Part shown: positions 1 through 9,737 of the stretch, one piece after another | Position numbering within the stretch: position 1 is the first letter of the stretch | How the letters are laid out: every line of letters begins with the position of its first letter | Source: Apostichopus californicus | Taxonomy: Eukaryota; Echinodermata; Holothuroidea; Aspidochirotida; Stichopodidae | Length of the DNA stretch: 23,006 bases | Reading direction: 5' to 3' | Assembly (NCBI GenBank): GCA_020650975.1 | Contig: JAIPMN010181679.1 | Span: 1 to 23,006 of the forward strand | Notes under the pieces: model-generated | The model's database searches: none | Told to the model about the DNA's origin: nothing | The model's input: the letters and a program-made list of their open reading frames with translations, nothing else | Translations under genes and position numbers: made by a program

Positions 1-61
1 GGTGTCCGCGTACAGAGCGGAAGGCCCGGGTTCGAATCCCGGTGGAGGCTGGAAGTTTTTT
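1..61 (+). tRNA. tRNA-like 3' half (tRNA pseudogene or tRNA-derived SINE head), cut by window edge
   Basis: The right half of a cloverleaf is visible. The anticodon stem is tccgc (5-9) with gcgga (17-21) around a 7-nt loop (10-16). A 4-nt variable loop follows, then the T-stem ccggg (26-30)/cccgg (38-42) around ttcgaat, which matches the Pol III B-box. Seven acceptor-side bases (43-49) come next, then six T's at 56-61, a Pol III-type terminator. The loop would read anticodon ACA with G at position 32, unusual for a working tRNA. The 5' half lies outside the window. A tRNA-derived SINE or a pseudogene is therefore as likely as a true tRNA. Confidence 0.6.
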
Positions 62-62
62 C

Positions 63-209
63 ACTGTTCTTGATTTTCCAACTCATTACGATTTTCATTT
101 ATATATATAGATATAGATATAGATATATATTATACATATATATATATAATTGAAAACGTAATGAGTTGGAAAATTTATATTACGATATATCAAGATCAGT
201 CAGAACAGT
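63..209. repeat. Foldback (inverted repeat) with TA-rich centre
   Basis: Bases 73-97 pair with 151-174 with a single 1-nt bulge. Weaker outer pairing continues: actgtt at 63-68 with aacagt at 204-209, and cttgat with atcaag. The centre (98-150) is a TA/GATA microsatellite. It begins two bases after the T-run of the tRNA-like unit, so the two may form one composite element. Confidence 0.7.
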
Positions 210-320
210 TATTTATTGCTATATGGTATTAAAATATTATTGAAAGAAGTCATTTTCACTAAAATTTAATATGTTAACAGATTAACACGATCGATCATTC
301 TATCGTTCATTATTCTAAAG

Positions 321-446
321 GCAACGCAAGCTTTGATTGAGCAAATAAACGAAACGAAGAAATTTAAAACTCAAACTACCCAGCTTGCGAAGAAACTTTT
401 AGATGAGCAATCCAGTAACATGGAACATCGCCTGTCCTTGGCAGAG
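321..446 (+). CDS. Exon: coiled-coil segment 1 of the ZU5-UPA gene
   Basis: This 126-nt, 42-codon exon has phase 0 at both ends, with acceptor ttctaaag and donor gtattt. The peptide is rich in Q, E, K and L with hydrophobic residues at heptad spacing (ATQALIEQINETKKF, then LAKKLLDEQ). It resembles a dimerising coiled coil. Exons upstream of it must exist outside the window. Confidence 0.7.
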
Positions 447-3400
447 GTATTTGAATTTTCCTAAATGTGTAGTTATATTGCAATTTTTAATTCAACCAAT
501 TTAGATGCTGACTCTCTGAGTAAGTTTCACGTCTTTTCATTTCTAACTCACTCCTGACCAAGTGTAATTTTTTCATGAAATTCGTTTTCTATTAATAGTG
601 GTCCTTCAAATATCAGCGAAATATTTACCTCATAGACCACGTGATTCCTTTTATGTTATTCTTTGAAGTCAAATGATAATTGGTTAATATCATTGTCTTT
701 GATATTTAATTTCAGTTGTCAATGTTCAATTCCATTTCTGTTTATTTGTTGCTTGTATGAGAACATGTTGTCAGATTTGGGAATTGTGCACCTCCCTAAT
801 CGACCGTTATTATTTAACTTTCAAGACAATCCGCGCAAACCGGAACTGTTCAAACACAAAATAACGAGAAATACTGTATTTCCGTACAGTACAGCTCCAT
901 ACAAAAAATAGTATTAAATAAACGCAGAGAACTAAAATATATGACTCATAAAAAAAAAACATATAGGGATATTCTGTCCCCCTGGAACTTAAGTCAGCAA
1001 CACTTGGCATTGGAATGAAAAGTACAAATTGTAACACAATGAAAGTTTGACGCTAAATAAGTATGAGTGACATTGATGAAAATATAACCTGATCAACAAC
1101 CAATTCACACAGAGATTACAGTATCTACTGTAAGTCTTAATGTTTTGTACCACAGCAAAAACTGGATTGTGTTGATAAGACGGTAGCATGTGCTATTAGG
1201 ATTACAGTAAGAACTGAGGAAAATGTGTGATCCCGACAAATCCATCTAACTGGATTTGTTGGGGGTACTCATTATTCTCAGGGTTACTTTACTTCTGATA
1301 TCACATGCTACCGATTTTGAGCAAAATCCAGTTTTTACTCTGGTACAAAACTTAAAGATCTACAGTAGTAACTGTGTTTTCAGTGTGTATCGGGTGAAAT
1401 AAATCATGACTATACAGGAAGCGGATTAAAGAGCAAAGAATAGGAAAAAGAGATTACATATGTTTACATAACTGGTAGTTGTTTAGGGGTCTCAAGTCTT
1501 TGTTGACATTCGTTAACGTTCAGTTACGGATTTGAAGTTCTATAGGCAATTACAATACATTGGAAGTTTTTAAGAGAATATCTATAAAGATTGTAATTTT
1601 CGGAACCGGGAAATCTTGCAAAATCATCACAATTGTTTTTAATTTATTATTGACACGTAAGCGGAACCGAGAACCTTTTCCACCTATATCATTGCCCTCT
1701 TTACAAAGAACACAGTAGAATATGTAATTGACATTGTTAAAATCACAAGAGAGAGAACGGTTCTGAGACCATAGCCAACCTTGGGAATTTTAACCACGGT
1801 GCCCGGGGTAATATTGGGGCATACTTGGAACCTAGATTTTTTCGCAACTGTGGGAAGTGAGTAGAAATCTTAGGTTGGGGTTGACGCAAAGCATTCATGG
1901 GGGGGGGGGGGGTCCCTTTAACGATTCTCAATAAAGCGAAATCCTGTTTGACAGAGCTCATAAAGGACATGTAAGGGGTTGTAATTAGTCACGAGCAGAA
2001 TGGGTCTGTCAGGATTCTTGGACATGTGTTATAATTAAGTCTTCACGTGTCAATTTTTTCGGCACTAAAAATACCCTGTATAATAAAGTGAAGGAGTATC
2101 CGACGTTCAAGAAATAACCAGTTAAAATGAATAACTGGTATTCATAATCACGTGGGTCGGAGCAAATGCGTTTGAGTCTAAGGCATTTGCTGTAATCAAT
2201 ATAATGTGGGTGAAAGGTATTAAAGTGCAAACACATATGCAATCAGTGGGCTTATAAGGGACCGGAGTGGTTAAGGAATTGCTATCCAACTAGACAAGAA
2301 CATCTAGAAATGATATTTTGTGTTCAGAAAGTTCCATAAAAAATGTAATGCAATCATCAAATGAATTTACATGTTCAAAGAAAGACGAGCGATTCTTCAA
2401 CATGTGGCCAGACAAAACAAAATCTCGTCAATATATCTATAATAGTGTTGCGATATAAGTGGAGAAGCGCAGAGCATTTCCTGTTCCAATTTGTGCAGAA
2501 ATGTGTTGACGTAGCATGGTGCCCATAGTGGTACCTTTGATTTTGGAGACAATATTCTCCATTGATGTAGAAATAATTATTATTTCATATCAAACGTAAA
2601 ATAGGACCAAGATCATCTTTTTTTGTGACGTAACAATTGATTTCAAATTAGGAATTGTCAAATATTTTCTTCTGTTTGTTGTTTTATGGAATTATGCTAT
2701 CAATTCTTTTAAAAGAATAAATAATTAAGAATAAAATAATCATTGAGACGATGCTTCATAATCCACAAATATTAGTGTTTGTTATGGACCTTTTATGATG
2801 CAAAGTTAATGTTAACAGCAAATGCAACTACCAATTATCAAAAATTTCAAAACTCAATTGTTTTGTAACTACTGATGTAAAAAAAAGACATATTCAGTGA
2901 CTTTTAACCTTTGCATTTTGTTATGTACACATTATACTCGATTACGAAGATACGTGTAAACAAGAAGCAGATGACGTAATGCTATAACAGCGGTTTAGTA
3001 ATAACTGTCACTGTGTTTACCATTCAAAGGAACATAAATGTTGATCAGCTTCATTTGATTATTCCTTCATGTATATTCCAAAGACAAGTGCATTTCTTTT
3101 TCAGCAACAAAAAGAAAAGGAGAAAGAAAAATCTCATAATATCGAACTTGCGAAACAACTATCGGTGGAGAAAGAGCACAGAATGACAGAAAAACAAAAC
3201 ATATCGAAGGTGACATTGTGTTTTACAAGTGTATACGTTTGGCATTAATCATTAGATTGACTCCATTAAGATGCTTTCGAAGTGCTTATCCTTTCTGATG
3301 ACTGCAACTGTAGTGTCCATAAAACGCTTAATTTGGACGTATATTGGCTAGTTTATTTGAACATCTGTTTCTAACTCCATGTTATCACAGTGTATCCTAT

Positions 3401-6400
3401 AAATATTCAACTATGTTATTCAACTATGTCATTCATAAATATTCAACTATGTCATTTGCAACAAGAGGAGTCTGTGTGATATAATCCAGCTAGGTCGCAC
3501 TTAGTTTATATTTAAAAAAAAATGTCACTTACAATATGGAGGGAGATTACCTTTACCAATATATCACTTTTATCATAATCACTTTTTGTATAGGTGGTTG
3601 GGGAAATGCGAGGGCATTTGGGTGCTTTACATAGCACATTTTTGCAATTAGAGGATCCAACACAAGGCAGCGGATTCATTGAGGTTAGTTACGCAATCGA
3701 ATTTGCACTACTTCAAGTATATAACATACATCAACATTATGGCAGAAGAGAAAAATGTAATTAAATCGGGATAATTAATTCAGTATCTCATTCATCAATA
3801 AAACATGTAGGAATTGATATACAACATTGTATGTTTTTCTTTGAAAACATGAATAAAGTAGATACAAAAAAGCATGTCGATATGATTGAAGAGTGTATCG
3901 TAGCTAACTTTTTGGGTAATCAAAATATTTTTAGAAGAAAATTGTTTATAATTAAGACAGCACCTTATTATTATATGCTGATATACTATCCTTGTATCGA
4001 ATTTTCAGGAACGTATTCACGTTAAACGTTGCAACAATCAACCAAAGAAACATTGAATCATATCTTAGCGTAAACTGTTGAATTCTTTATTAAATTACTT
4101 ATTTCATCCGTTATCGCTTCTATGTACAATGCATACATAGATTAAATGTTGCTATTCTTACTGTATATCTGATATTTCTTAAGAATTATCCTGGAAAAAT
4201 TACAAGAGCAGCAAAGAAAAAGACGAGAGCAGGTATTCAAATAACGTTTCTCTTTTCTTTTTTAATAAAGCATTAAGCACAATATATACTTTTGTATGTA
4301 AAATAAGTTTTGTAAAAGACATTTTTGCTTATCCGAACAAGTATGTGATAATTCATTTGAAGGTATTTTTTATTTTTTTTATTTTGATAAACGATCACAT
4401 TTAGGGAAAATATTATTTAGATATGTTGTAAAATCTACTTGTATTAATCCAGGTTGTTATTTTATAACACTTTTAATTTCTGAGGAATTTCCATGTAAAT
4501 AGACTGTTTACACTGGACTGGGTTAGGTATATTACTTATAACTCTACCATTAGATCAGTTCCTTAGATGCATTTGAATACTCAATGGAAAACATTGAAAC
4601 GATTATTACCTGAAATCACACGTTTAAAAGGGGAAAATATTTCAAGGACAAATGGTCTCGAATGTTTGTCAAGGTTTGCCTGGTGTAAATATGAAGTTCA
4701 AAGAGGACAATTTTCGGTAGAGTTCTTATAGAGTTAGTAGGACTTTTTCAACACGCGTTTAACATGAGTTAAGCATGACAAAGAAATTAGGGAATAACAG
4801 TGATTCAGGTTCAGATTCAGATTTAAATGCTGCTATACGTGCCTTATGTTTTCTTTAAACGTGTTTAACTCATTTACTGATACTTTACTTCTGTTTAGAG
4901 CATGTCATTTCAAATTGTTTAACATTTATGTGTTGAAAATTGTGTAGAGAATTATCAATGTAATCCGATACAGAAATATAATACTATTTTGGACAAAATT
5001 AATCCTATTTGCAGCCGCAGTTAGCAATCTACATCGACAAACAAAAGAACGGGCCTCCAGTCGTTCGACAGACTCAGGGGTAAAGTACAGCAGAACACTG
5101 TATTTCTCTTTTTAGTCTAATGCATTTGTGCCAAGCATCGTGAACTGTTTACTCCTATGTTTGGTAATTGTTATTAACATTTCCTTCCTTTTTCCTTTGT
5201 ACATAAGAAGTATCAGTTTTCGGGAAATACGATATGGCCCTAGAACTAAGCTACTTAAGACACGTTACATGCAATGTGACGTAGCCTTCAATGATACACA
5301 ATTTCAACAAATTTGAGACCTTGCAAGTAATATGTTTACCCGGTATATTCAATGACTGTTGTAATCTTTGTGGACGTGTCAGAAAGGAAATAATAAAAAC
5401 TTGGTTTGGTTTCTCTCAAACGAGCAACATTTTGATTGACTTATTTTAAATACTTACTTTAAGTTTGAATTAAACTAGTTGTATATTTTTCTCTTCTGTC
5501 GATAGACTAGTACCATGTCATCCTTCTCGCAACAAGGTAAATCATGGTTTAGCAACTTGCAACGTTCTTCTCAGCCCCATACGAATGTTTTGGTTAGCTC
5601 CGAAAGACTCCAGAACTGACAATATTCAGTAACTTGTATAACGCTGACGGGGAAATCAAATTCAATTTTGGTTTATAGAAAAACACCGATTAAATCTTGT
5701 TAAAAGTAAAAGTGTTCCCTGTAAGTGTCAACTTCTACATAACTCGCGAGAAATGCTTTAGTTATGAGAGTAACAAAGACAAGATGACTCAAAATATAAC
5801 TAGGACCAAATCAATTTGTATTAACACTTTGAGATAACAGTTTTACTGAGGGAAGCACGATCCATTTTGAACCAACAAATTTCGGCATCAAGCCATAACA
5901 TTTCGCCATATTATAGAAATAATTAATGTAATGGCTGTGTTTAACAATTGTTCTTGTCTAAATGGGGTTTAAACGCATGTAGTTTCCGATATCAAGTTTC
6001 AAATCAATTTAATATCTAACAAACGTTATTCTTTGTTAAGGTAACATTAACTTGATTTAGAACTATCTAAAAAAAAGTATTATATTTGATTGTAAATAAT
6101 TTCAATATGTTTTTTTGTTGCATTTAAAAGGCAACGATTTCAATCTAGAGGTGGTTTCAACCTTAGATTTCGAAGGTGGTGAGTTAGAGATCCCTGGTAC
6201 TGGAGTACGGATTGACATTCCTGCCGGTGCATTGGAGCAACCGGAAGAAATAAAGATACGGATTGTTCCACTACAGGAAATTAATGGAGATATCCGATCA
6301 TTTGCTAGCAATACCTTCTCGGTAATAGAACTGTTACCAAATAACTTAAAGCTTGGAAAGCCAGCAGCAGTCACAATACCTCATTGTATTCAGATATACA

Positions 6401-9400
6401 AACAAGCAGAACGAAAGGTTGCCATATTTATGTCTCACCATCAAGGTTTGTTCTTATTGCTTGGAGCAGTGTTTAAGCCGAATTCGATCATATTGATGCA
6501 ACACATATTTGTATATCCGTGTTTTGGCTTGCTAATTGTAGCTTAACAATCTTTAAATACTATATTATTTCCGCTAATGACGTCTGAAATGTGTCTTGTG
6601 GAATCTGAAACGTTGCCTCTTCTTCTTATTTTCTCTCTTTTTTGGGTGAAATAGAAGGTTTTATTCCACAATGGACAGAATCAACAGAACTGGATTACAG
6701 ACTTGAGGACGACAATTGTACCATTTTTACCTGTTCATTTTGTTGGATTAAAGTTGAAGTTGATGAAAAAATTGTAGAAGCCAAGAAACTACAAATCTTT
6801 GCAACAGTTCCGAGTATAAGTCCGACTTATAACCAATCAAAGTTCACTATTGGATACTTTGTTGATCTTCCTGGGTTCGGAAAGGTTTGAAAACTTCTTT
6901 AAACGTTATATTATCTCTATAAGTAAGGTGTGGAGACATGAGATATTTCAGTCAGTTGGCTTTTGTAGTATTTGTAATGGTAAGATGATTTACAGTCGCG
7001 TTGTTAAGGCCATATTTTTTTATTTTTATTATTATTATTATTTTTTTTTTGGGGGGGGGGGGCTGTAATCATAATAGGCTAGGTCAGATTGTGATAGGAC
7101 ACCTTTAAAGTCCTTAAGCCAAACAATGGGAAGCAAGGTACACTTTTTTTGACATATTGCACACGGTATATAATCCCGACAAATGGGTGATCTATTCCAT
7201 GAATGTACATAAACTACGAAACTGATTTTTTGTTTTGTTTCTGTCAAGTGTTTGCGAATTGAAATTGAAAAAAGTTGATACAATTCATTGACGAAAATCG
7301 GCATTTATTATGGCTATCACGGGAAGTTTCCATTCACCATGCATACACGCATATATACTATAGACGATATATATTATATACTATCGACTAACACTACTGG
7401 AAATAGCAAAATAGTTTAGTCTATAGTCTAAGTCAAATGTTTCTTTAAGGCGACGGCGAGATATAAAGCTTTCGGACGTAAATCAGGAACCATGCTGAAT
7501 CAACCACAAAAATAATTCCCACTGGAATTAAATATCAATACTATTTTGGTGATCTCTGGTTCATCTTCGATATTCTCTTTCCAATTTAGGCTAACTAATG
7601 ATCAAATGCCCATACTACAAACGCGCCTCTATCAGTCATTATACATAATTACTGCGTAAATAAGTTATGAACAGCCTTTAAGAACAAGTACCGTACTAAC
7701 TTCATTATACTCTTAGGCCTAATTCAAAAGAAATCGCAATAAGTTATTATTACATTCTTATAGGATCTCGTTTAACCTATCGAAATTTGGCAGATCCCAA
7801 GTGTTGCCAATACAAGGGCTAGCATGCACATATAGATAATGTGTCACGTGTTGCAATTTCGATACAAATGGTCCCGTTCGGTGACAACGTGTAAAACGAT
7901 GGTAAATTGGAAGTTAGAGAAGACATACGTTTGTTTGACACCAATGCCATGTACAATAGACTGAACCTACATAGCAGGAAGTTTTTTCCAACTGAGTATG
8001 CAACTCGAATCATCAAAGCATTCGGCCTCGGCTAATAACGGTATCTTGACGATTTATTTATCGAAAAAAATAAAGTTAAAACCGAATTAATCCATCATAA
8101 TAGAACAAAACACTAACGGTCAAATGGTCTACATCGGTCAGAGATCAAACTTTGTGAAATTTGTGGACAAAAGTGTTCCCGAGCTTTAGCAAAATCGTTA
8201 GCCTGATGGACTTTAAACTTGGTAGGTATGTGTAAGAGGGTCTATAGAGTAGCACTTGAATAAAAAAAAATAATAAAGGGGAAATGTTGGCATAACGCGA
8301 GTATTTGGTAACGTAAACTATGTGAAAGATCGTGGGATCAAGGAAGTCCAACGTTATTAATAATACTGAAAACGTGGTGAGGGCATAACGATGTGAACAG
8401 GAGTGATGCCATCATAATATATATTACCAAATCTGATTTCCCTCTTGTTGACAATACTTTCCGTCTCTTATAACAGAGCCTGTTGTTATGTGGTCCTTTC
8501 CAAACAGGTATGATGTAACATTTATTTGTATGCATTCCACACAGGAAAAAGTCGCAATAGAGAAGAAACCTTTTCTATTTAAGAAAGATGACGGTCAGCC
8601 TTTGATTATAACTTTGCGAAAGACTGTTCCCAAATTCTGGACACAAAAGATGCCGATCCTCAGTCGACAGGTATGTTTAATGCAACACGCATTAGATAAA
8701 TAATCATCAAACCCTTATATATCATTTTAATATATATTTCGTATACATTAAGCTTCATATACATTTTGCTCGTTGAATAAAGCAGATGCACGAGGCGCCC
8801 ATATGTTAGCCAAAGATGAAAAGCAGTAGAAGGGATGAGTTGCAGTTTTAAACAAAACTTTGACAATGTATTGAATAAGATTTTAAGAAATAACTTTGCT
8901 CAGACAATATATATACATGAACATTTAAAGAACATTTTGTATACAGTAGGGACTTGATATCGAGGCAACGCCATACGTACGGTTCGCTAAATTTGACTTA
9001 GTGGTGCTTAAAGTGAACAAAATGTGTAAAATATGCCAAATTCATTACTGAATTAAATCAGTTCTTATCTTTAACCTTAGTCACAATCTGCAAATTATCG
9101 AAATGATATGTTCATAATGTCAGCATTAAGTGAGAATGAAGGGATCACAATGGATGAGTGGTTGTCTAGAACAATGTTTAACTTCGTTATGTTTAGCATC
9201 GTAGTATAAAGTAATTGAATCAATCCACTTCCATATTTTGTATTAACTATGTTTTTGCGTTCAAATTTATATCTTCGGTTAGGAAATATCTTTTTCGAAA
9301 ATCGAGCGTTCGGAAGAGGAATTTTGCGACTTTCATCTTATTAAAAAGGACGGTTGCAAAGGTATCCCGTTGTGCATTTTCGCTGTGGCTCAGGCAGAAA

Positions 9401-9429
9401 ACGAAATGACCTTATCTGTCCGTTCTCCG
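321..9429 (+). CDS. Coiled-coil / ZU5 / UPA domain protein, ten exons, 5' end outside window
   Basis: Predicted exons are 321-446, 3105-3209, 3594-3683, 4184-4232, 5015-5079, 5506-5536, 6131-6445, 6655-6884, 8545-8670 and 9283-9429. All are bounded by AG and GT, and the phases join without a break to give 428 codons. Residue order is a charged coiled coil (1-77), linker (78-155), ZU5 (about 157-296) and UPA (about 305-428). ZU5-UPA pairs are known from UNC5 netrin receptors, PIDD1 and ankyrins, usually followed by a death domain. No death domain was recognised downstream. No membrane segment lies between coil and ZU5 here, so an intracellular adaptor or scaffold is the simplest reading, but the missing 5' part could encode a receptor ectodomain. 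Function is inferred from domains only. The ZU5 and UPA exons are firm; exons 4-6 are the least certain. Confidence 0.85.
1119..1374. repeat. Foldback element, about 256 bp, imperfect arms of about 125 bp
   Basis: The two halves are imperfect reverse complements around a 6-nt centre (1245-1250), flanked by perfect caaatcca/tggatttg. Matching blocks include gttttgtacca (left) with tggtacaaaac (right), aaaaactggat with atccagttttt, and cggtagcatgtg with cacatgctaccg. This is a typical MITE or foldback fossil with no coding capacity. No target duplication was recognised. Confidence 0.8.
1500..2625 (-). pseudogene. Penelope-like retroelement remnant: reverse transcriptase C-terminal part and GIY-YIG endonuclease
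   Basis: Read on the minus strand across several frames, the fragments come in Penelope-like order. They are NNNYFYINGEYCLQ then IKGTTMGTM (RT, about 2600-2515), RYIDEILF, then ISFLDVLV and PYKPTD (about 2400-2230). Next comes ILLVTNYNP (about 2000), the conserved post-RT block, then CDFNNVNYIFYCVLCKE with DIGGKGSRFRLRVNNK (about 1750-1630), which matches a GIY-YIG nuclease. The YIG tyrosine is Asp here. Many stops and frameshifts, plus a 14-nt G run at 1899-1912 inside the coding part, show that it is dead. N-terminal RT motifs are missing, consistent with the 5' truncation usual for these elements. It lies antisense within intron 1 of the ZU5-UPA gene. Confidence 0.8.
1899..1912 (+). repeat. 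G homopolymer, 14 nt
   Basis: A pure G run within the retroelement remnant, where its complement reads as a run of proline codons. Confidence 0.95.
3105..3683 (+). CDS. Exons 2 and 3: coiled-coil segment 2 and linker of the ZU5-UPA gene
   Basis: Exon 2 (3105-3209, 35 codons, phase 0 at both ends) follows a strong acceptor (tttctttttcag) and encodes QQKEKEKEKSHNIELAKQL and more charged helix, continuing the coil. Exon 3 (3594-3683, 30 codons, phase 0, donor gttagt) encodes VVGEMRGHLGALHSTFLQL and then a Gly/Ser-containing end. Only one frame is open in exon 3, which fixes the phase for the exons that follow. Confidence 0.7.
3401..3453. repeat. Short imperfect tandem repeat in intron 2
   Basis: The motif attcaactatgt occurs three times; the first and third copies are preceded by aaat and the second and third are followed by catt-like sequence. 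Intron 2 otherwise shows nothing. Confidence 0.6.
3684..6130 (+). other. Introns 3-6 of the ZU5-UPA gene
   Basis: These are introns 3684-4183, 4233-5014, 5080-5505 and 5537-6130. They are AT-rich sequence in which I see no genes, RNA genes or clear repeats. Short open frames here (for example near 3831-4025 and 5128-5316) have no splice context or recognisable protein and look like chance. Confidence 0.5.
4184..5536 (+). CDS. Exons 4-6: basic linker of the ZU5-UPA gene (tentative)
   Basis: The exons are 4184-4232 (49 nt), 5015-5079 (65 nt, acceptor atttgcag, donor gtaaag) and 5506-5536 (31 nt, donor gtaaat). They are called from splice signals plus phase: exons 4 and 5 together are 114 nt, a whole number of codons, and exon 6 ends in phase 1 exactly as the ZU5 exon requires. 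The peptide is basic and Ser/Thr-rich (KKKTRAAVSNLHRQTKERA, ending SSFSQQ), which suits a disordered linker. Exons 4 and 5 are also open in a second, more coil-like frame, so they could be wrong or an alternative cassette. Skipping both keeps the frame. Confidence 0.45.
6131..6884 (+). CDS. Exons 7 and 8: ZU5 domain and start of UPA
   Basis: Exon 7 (6131-6445) carries the ZU5 signature GGELEIPGTGVRIDIPAGAL at residues 171-190, then a predicted strand with VTIPHC. Exon 8 (6655-6884) enters in phase 1, continues ZU5 through the closing strand TCSFCWIKVEV (residues 286-296), and starts UPA at KKLQIFATVP. In self-cleaving ZU5 domains such as PIDD, the closing strand carries His-Phe-Ser and the chain is cut before Ser. 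Here the aligned tripeptide is Ser-Phe-Cys, so autoprocessing is not expected, although a Cys nucleophile could be argued. The intron between the two exons is only 209 nt. Confidence 0.88.
6885..8544 (+). other. Intron 8 of the ZU5-UPA gene (1.66 kb)
   Basis: It separates the start of UPA from its middle. It holds an AT-rich run (about 7018-7050) followed by a 12-nt G run at 7051-7062. From about 7800 to 8040 the plus strand has an interrupted protein-like frame (DIRLFDTNAMYNRLNL, then FFPTEYATRIIKAFGLG), which may be debris of a mobile element. I could not assign it to a family. Confidence 0.5.
7051..7062 (+). repeat. G homopolymer, 12 nt
   Basis: A pure G run directly after an interrupted T/TTA-rich tract. 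Confidence 0.95.
8545..9429 (+). CDS. Exons 9 and 10: UPA domain
   Basis: Exon 9 (8545-8670, 42 codons, acceptor ttccacacag, donor gtatgt) encodes EKVAIEKKPFLFKKDDGQP and then LIITLRKTVPKFWTQKM. Exon 10 (9283-9429, 49 codons) encodes EISFSKIERSEEEFCDFHLI and then KGIPLCIFAVAQAE. The order matches UNC5-type UPA: a short-acidic strand, a PLPF-like FLF strand, a W in the middle, an EIPF-like EISF strand and a late C-F strand. Both exons have phase 0 at both ends. The next exon must also enter in phase 0, and a death domain would be expected there, but none is evident. Confidence 0.85.
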
Positions 9430-9554
9430 GTAAACAATTTTTGTTGTTTAATGAAGTCAGTGCATATATTTCAGCTGTATTAAAAGAATTTTCTAGTGGC
9501 CCAAAGAAGTTTCCTTAAAAAATGATAAATAATTTTCCAAACATGTTGTCAAAG

Positions 9555-9737
9555 TATGAGAACGCTAATGTTGCGTTAAAGGATGGACATTTCCAATATG
9601 ATTTGAACAGTACAGAAGGTGACGTCATCTACGCTAATGCAGATTGCGACATAACCCACGCTTCGTACAGTACCTACAGTAATCACAACAAAAACCGAGC
9701 TTGTATACAGATTAATTTCTTCCTTAATTTCCGGTGA
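9555..9737 (+). CDS. Possible tyrosine-motif tail exon (terminal)
   Basis: After a possible acceptor (ttgtcaaag) comes an open frame of about 60 codons ending in a stop. It contains YENANVALKDG, YDLN, DVIYANADC and SYSTYSN. Three tyrosines sit in Y-x-N (YEN, YAN, YSN), the pattern bound by Grb2-type SH2 domains when phosphorylated. Its phase-0 entry fits the phase-0 end of the UPA exon at 9429, so it could be the last exon of that gene. It could equally be the cytoplasmic tail of a separate receptor. The acceptor is only fair and no clear poly(A) signal was seen. The start is uncertain: the frame is open back to 9522. Confidence 0.35.
   Translation, partial: YENANVALKDGHFQYDLNSTEGDVIYANADCDITHASYSTYSNHNKNRACIQINFFLNFR

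Larger units (their letters stand above)
447..3104 (+). other. Intron 1 of the ZU5-UPA gene (2.66 kb) hosting repeats
   Basis: It runs from donor gtattt to acceptor tttcag. Apart from the foldback at 1119-1374 and the retroelement remnant at about 1500-2625, I see no coding potential. Stretches 447-1118 and 2626-3104 are AT-rich and featureless. Confidence 0.6.

Noticed and set aside
810..1189. Minus-strand open frames of 66-75 codons
   Set aside because: No splice context or recognisable protein; the second overlaps the foldback.
3831..5316. Plus-strand open frames of 62-64 codons in introns 3-5
   Set aside because: They lie in introns of the ZU5-UPA gene, lack splice signals in a usable phase and resemble nothing.
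7038..7304. Minus-strand frame with CAICQKKC and a run of prolines/lysines
   Set aside because: The proline/lysine end is just the poly-G and T/A-rich tract read in reverse; the Cys pattern alone does not identify a zinc finger or GIY-YIG linker.
7819..8351. Plus-strand protein-like frame (ATRIIKAFGLG) and minus-strand frames in intron 8
   Set aside because: Stops interrupt it and I could not match it to any transposase, integrase or RT motif; it is kept only as possible repeat debris in the intron entry.
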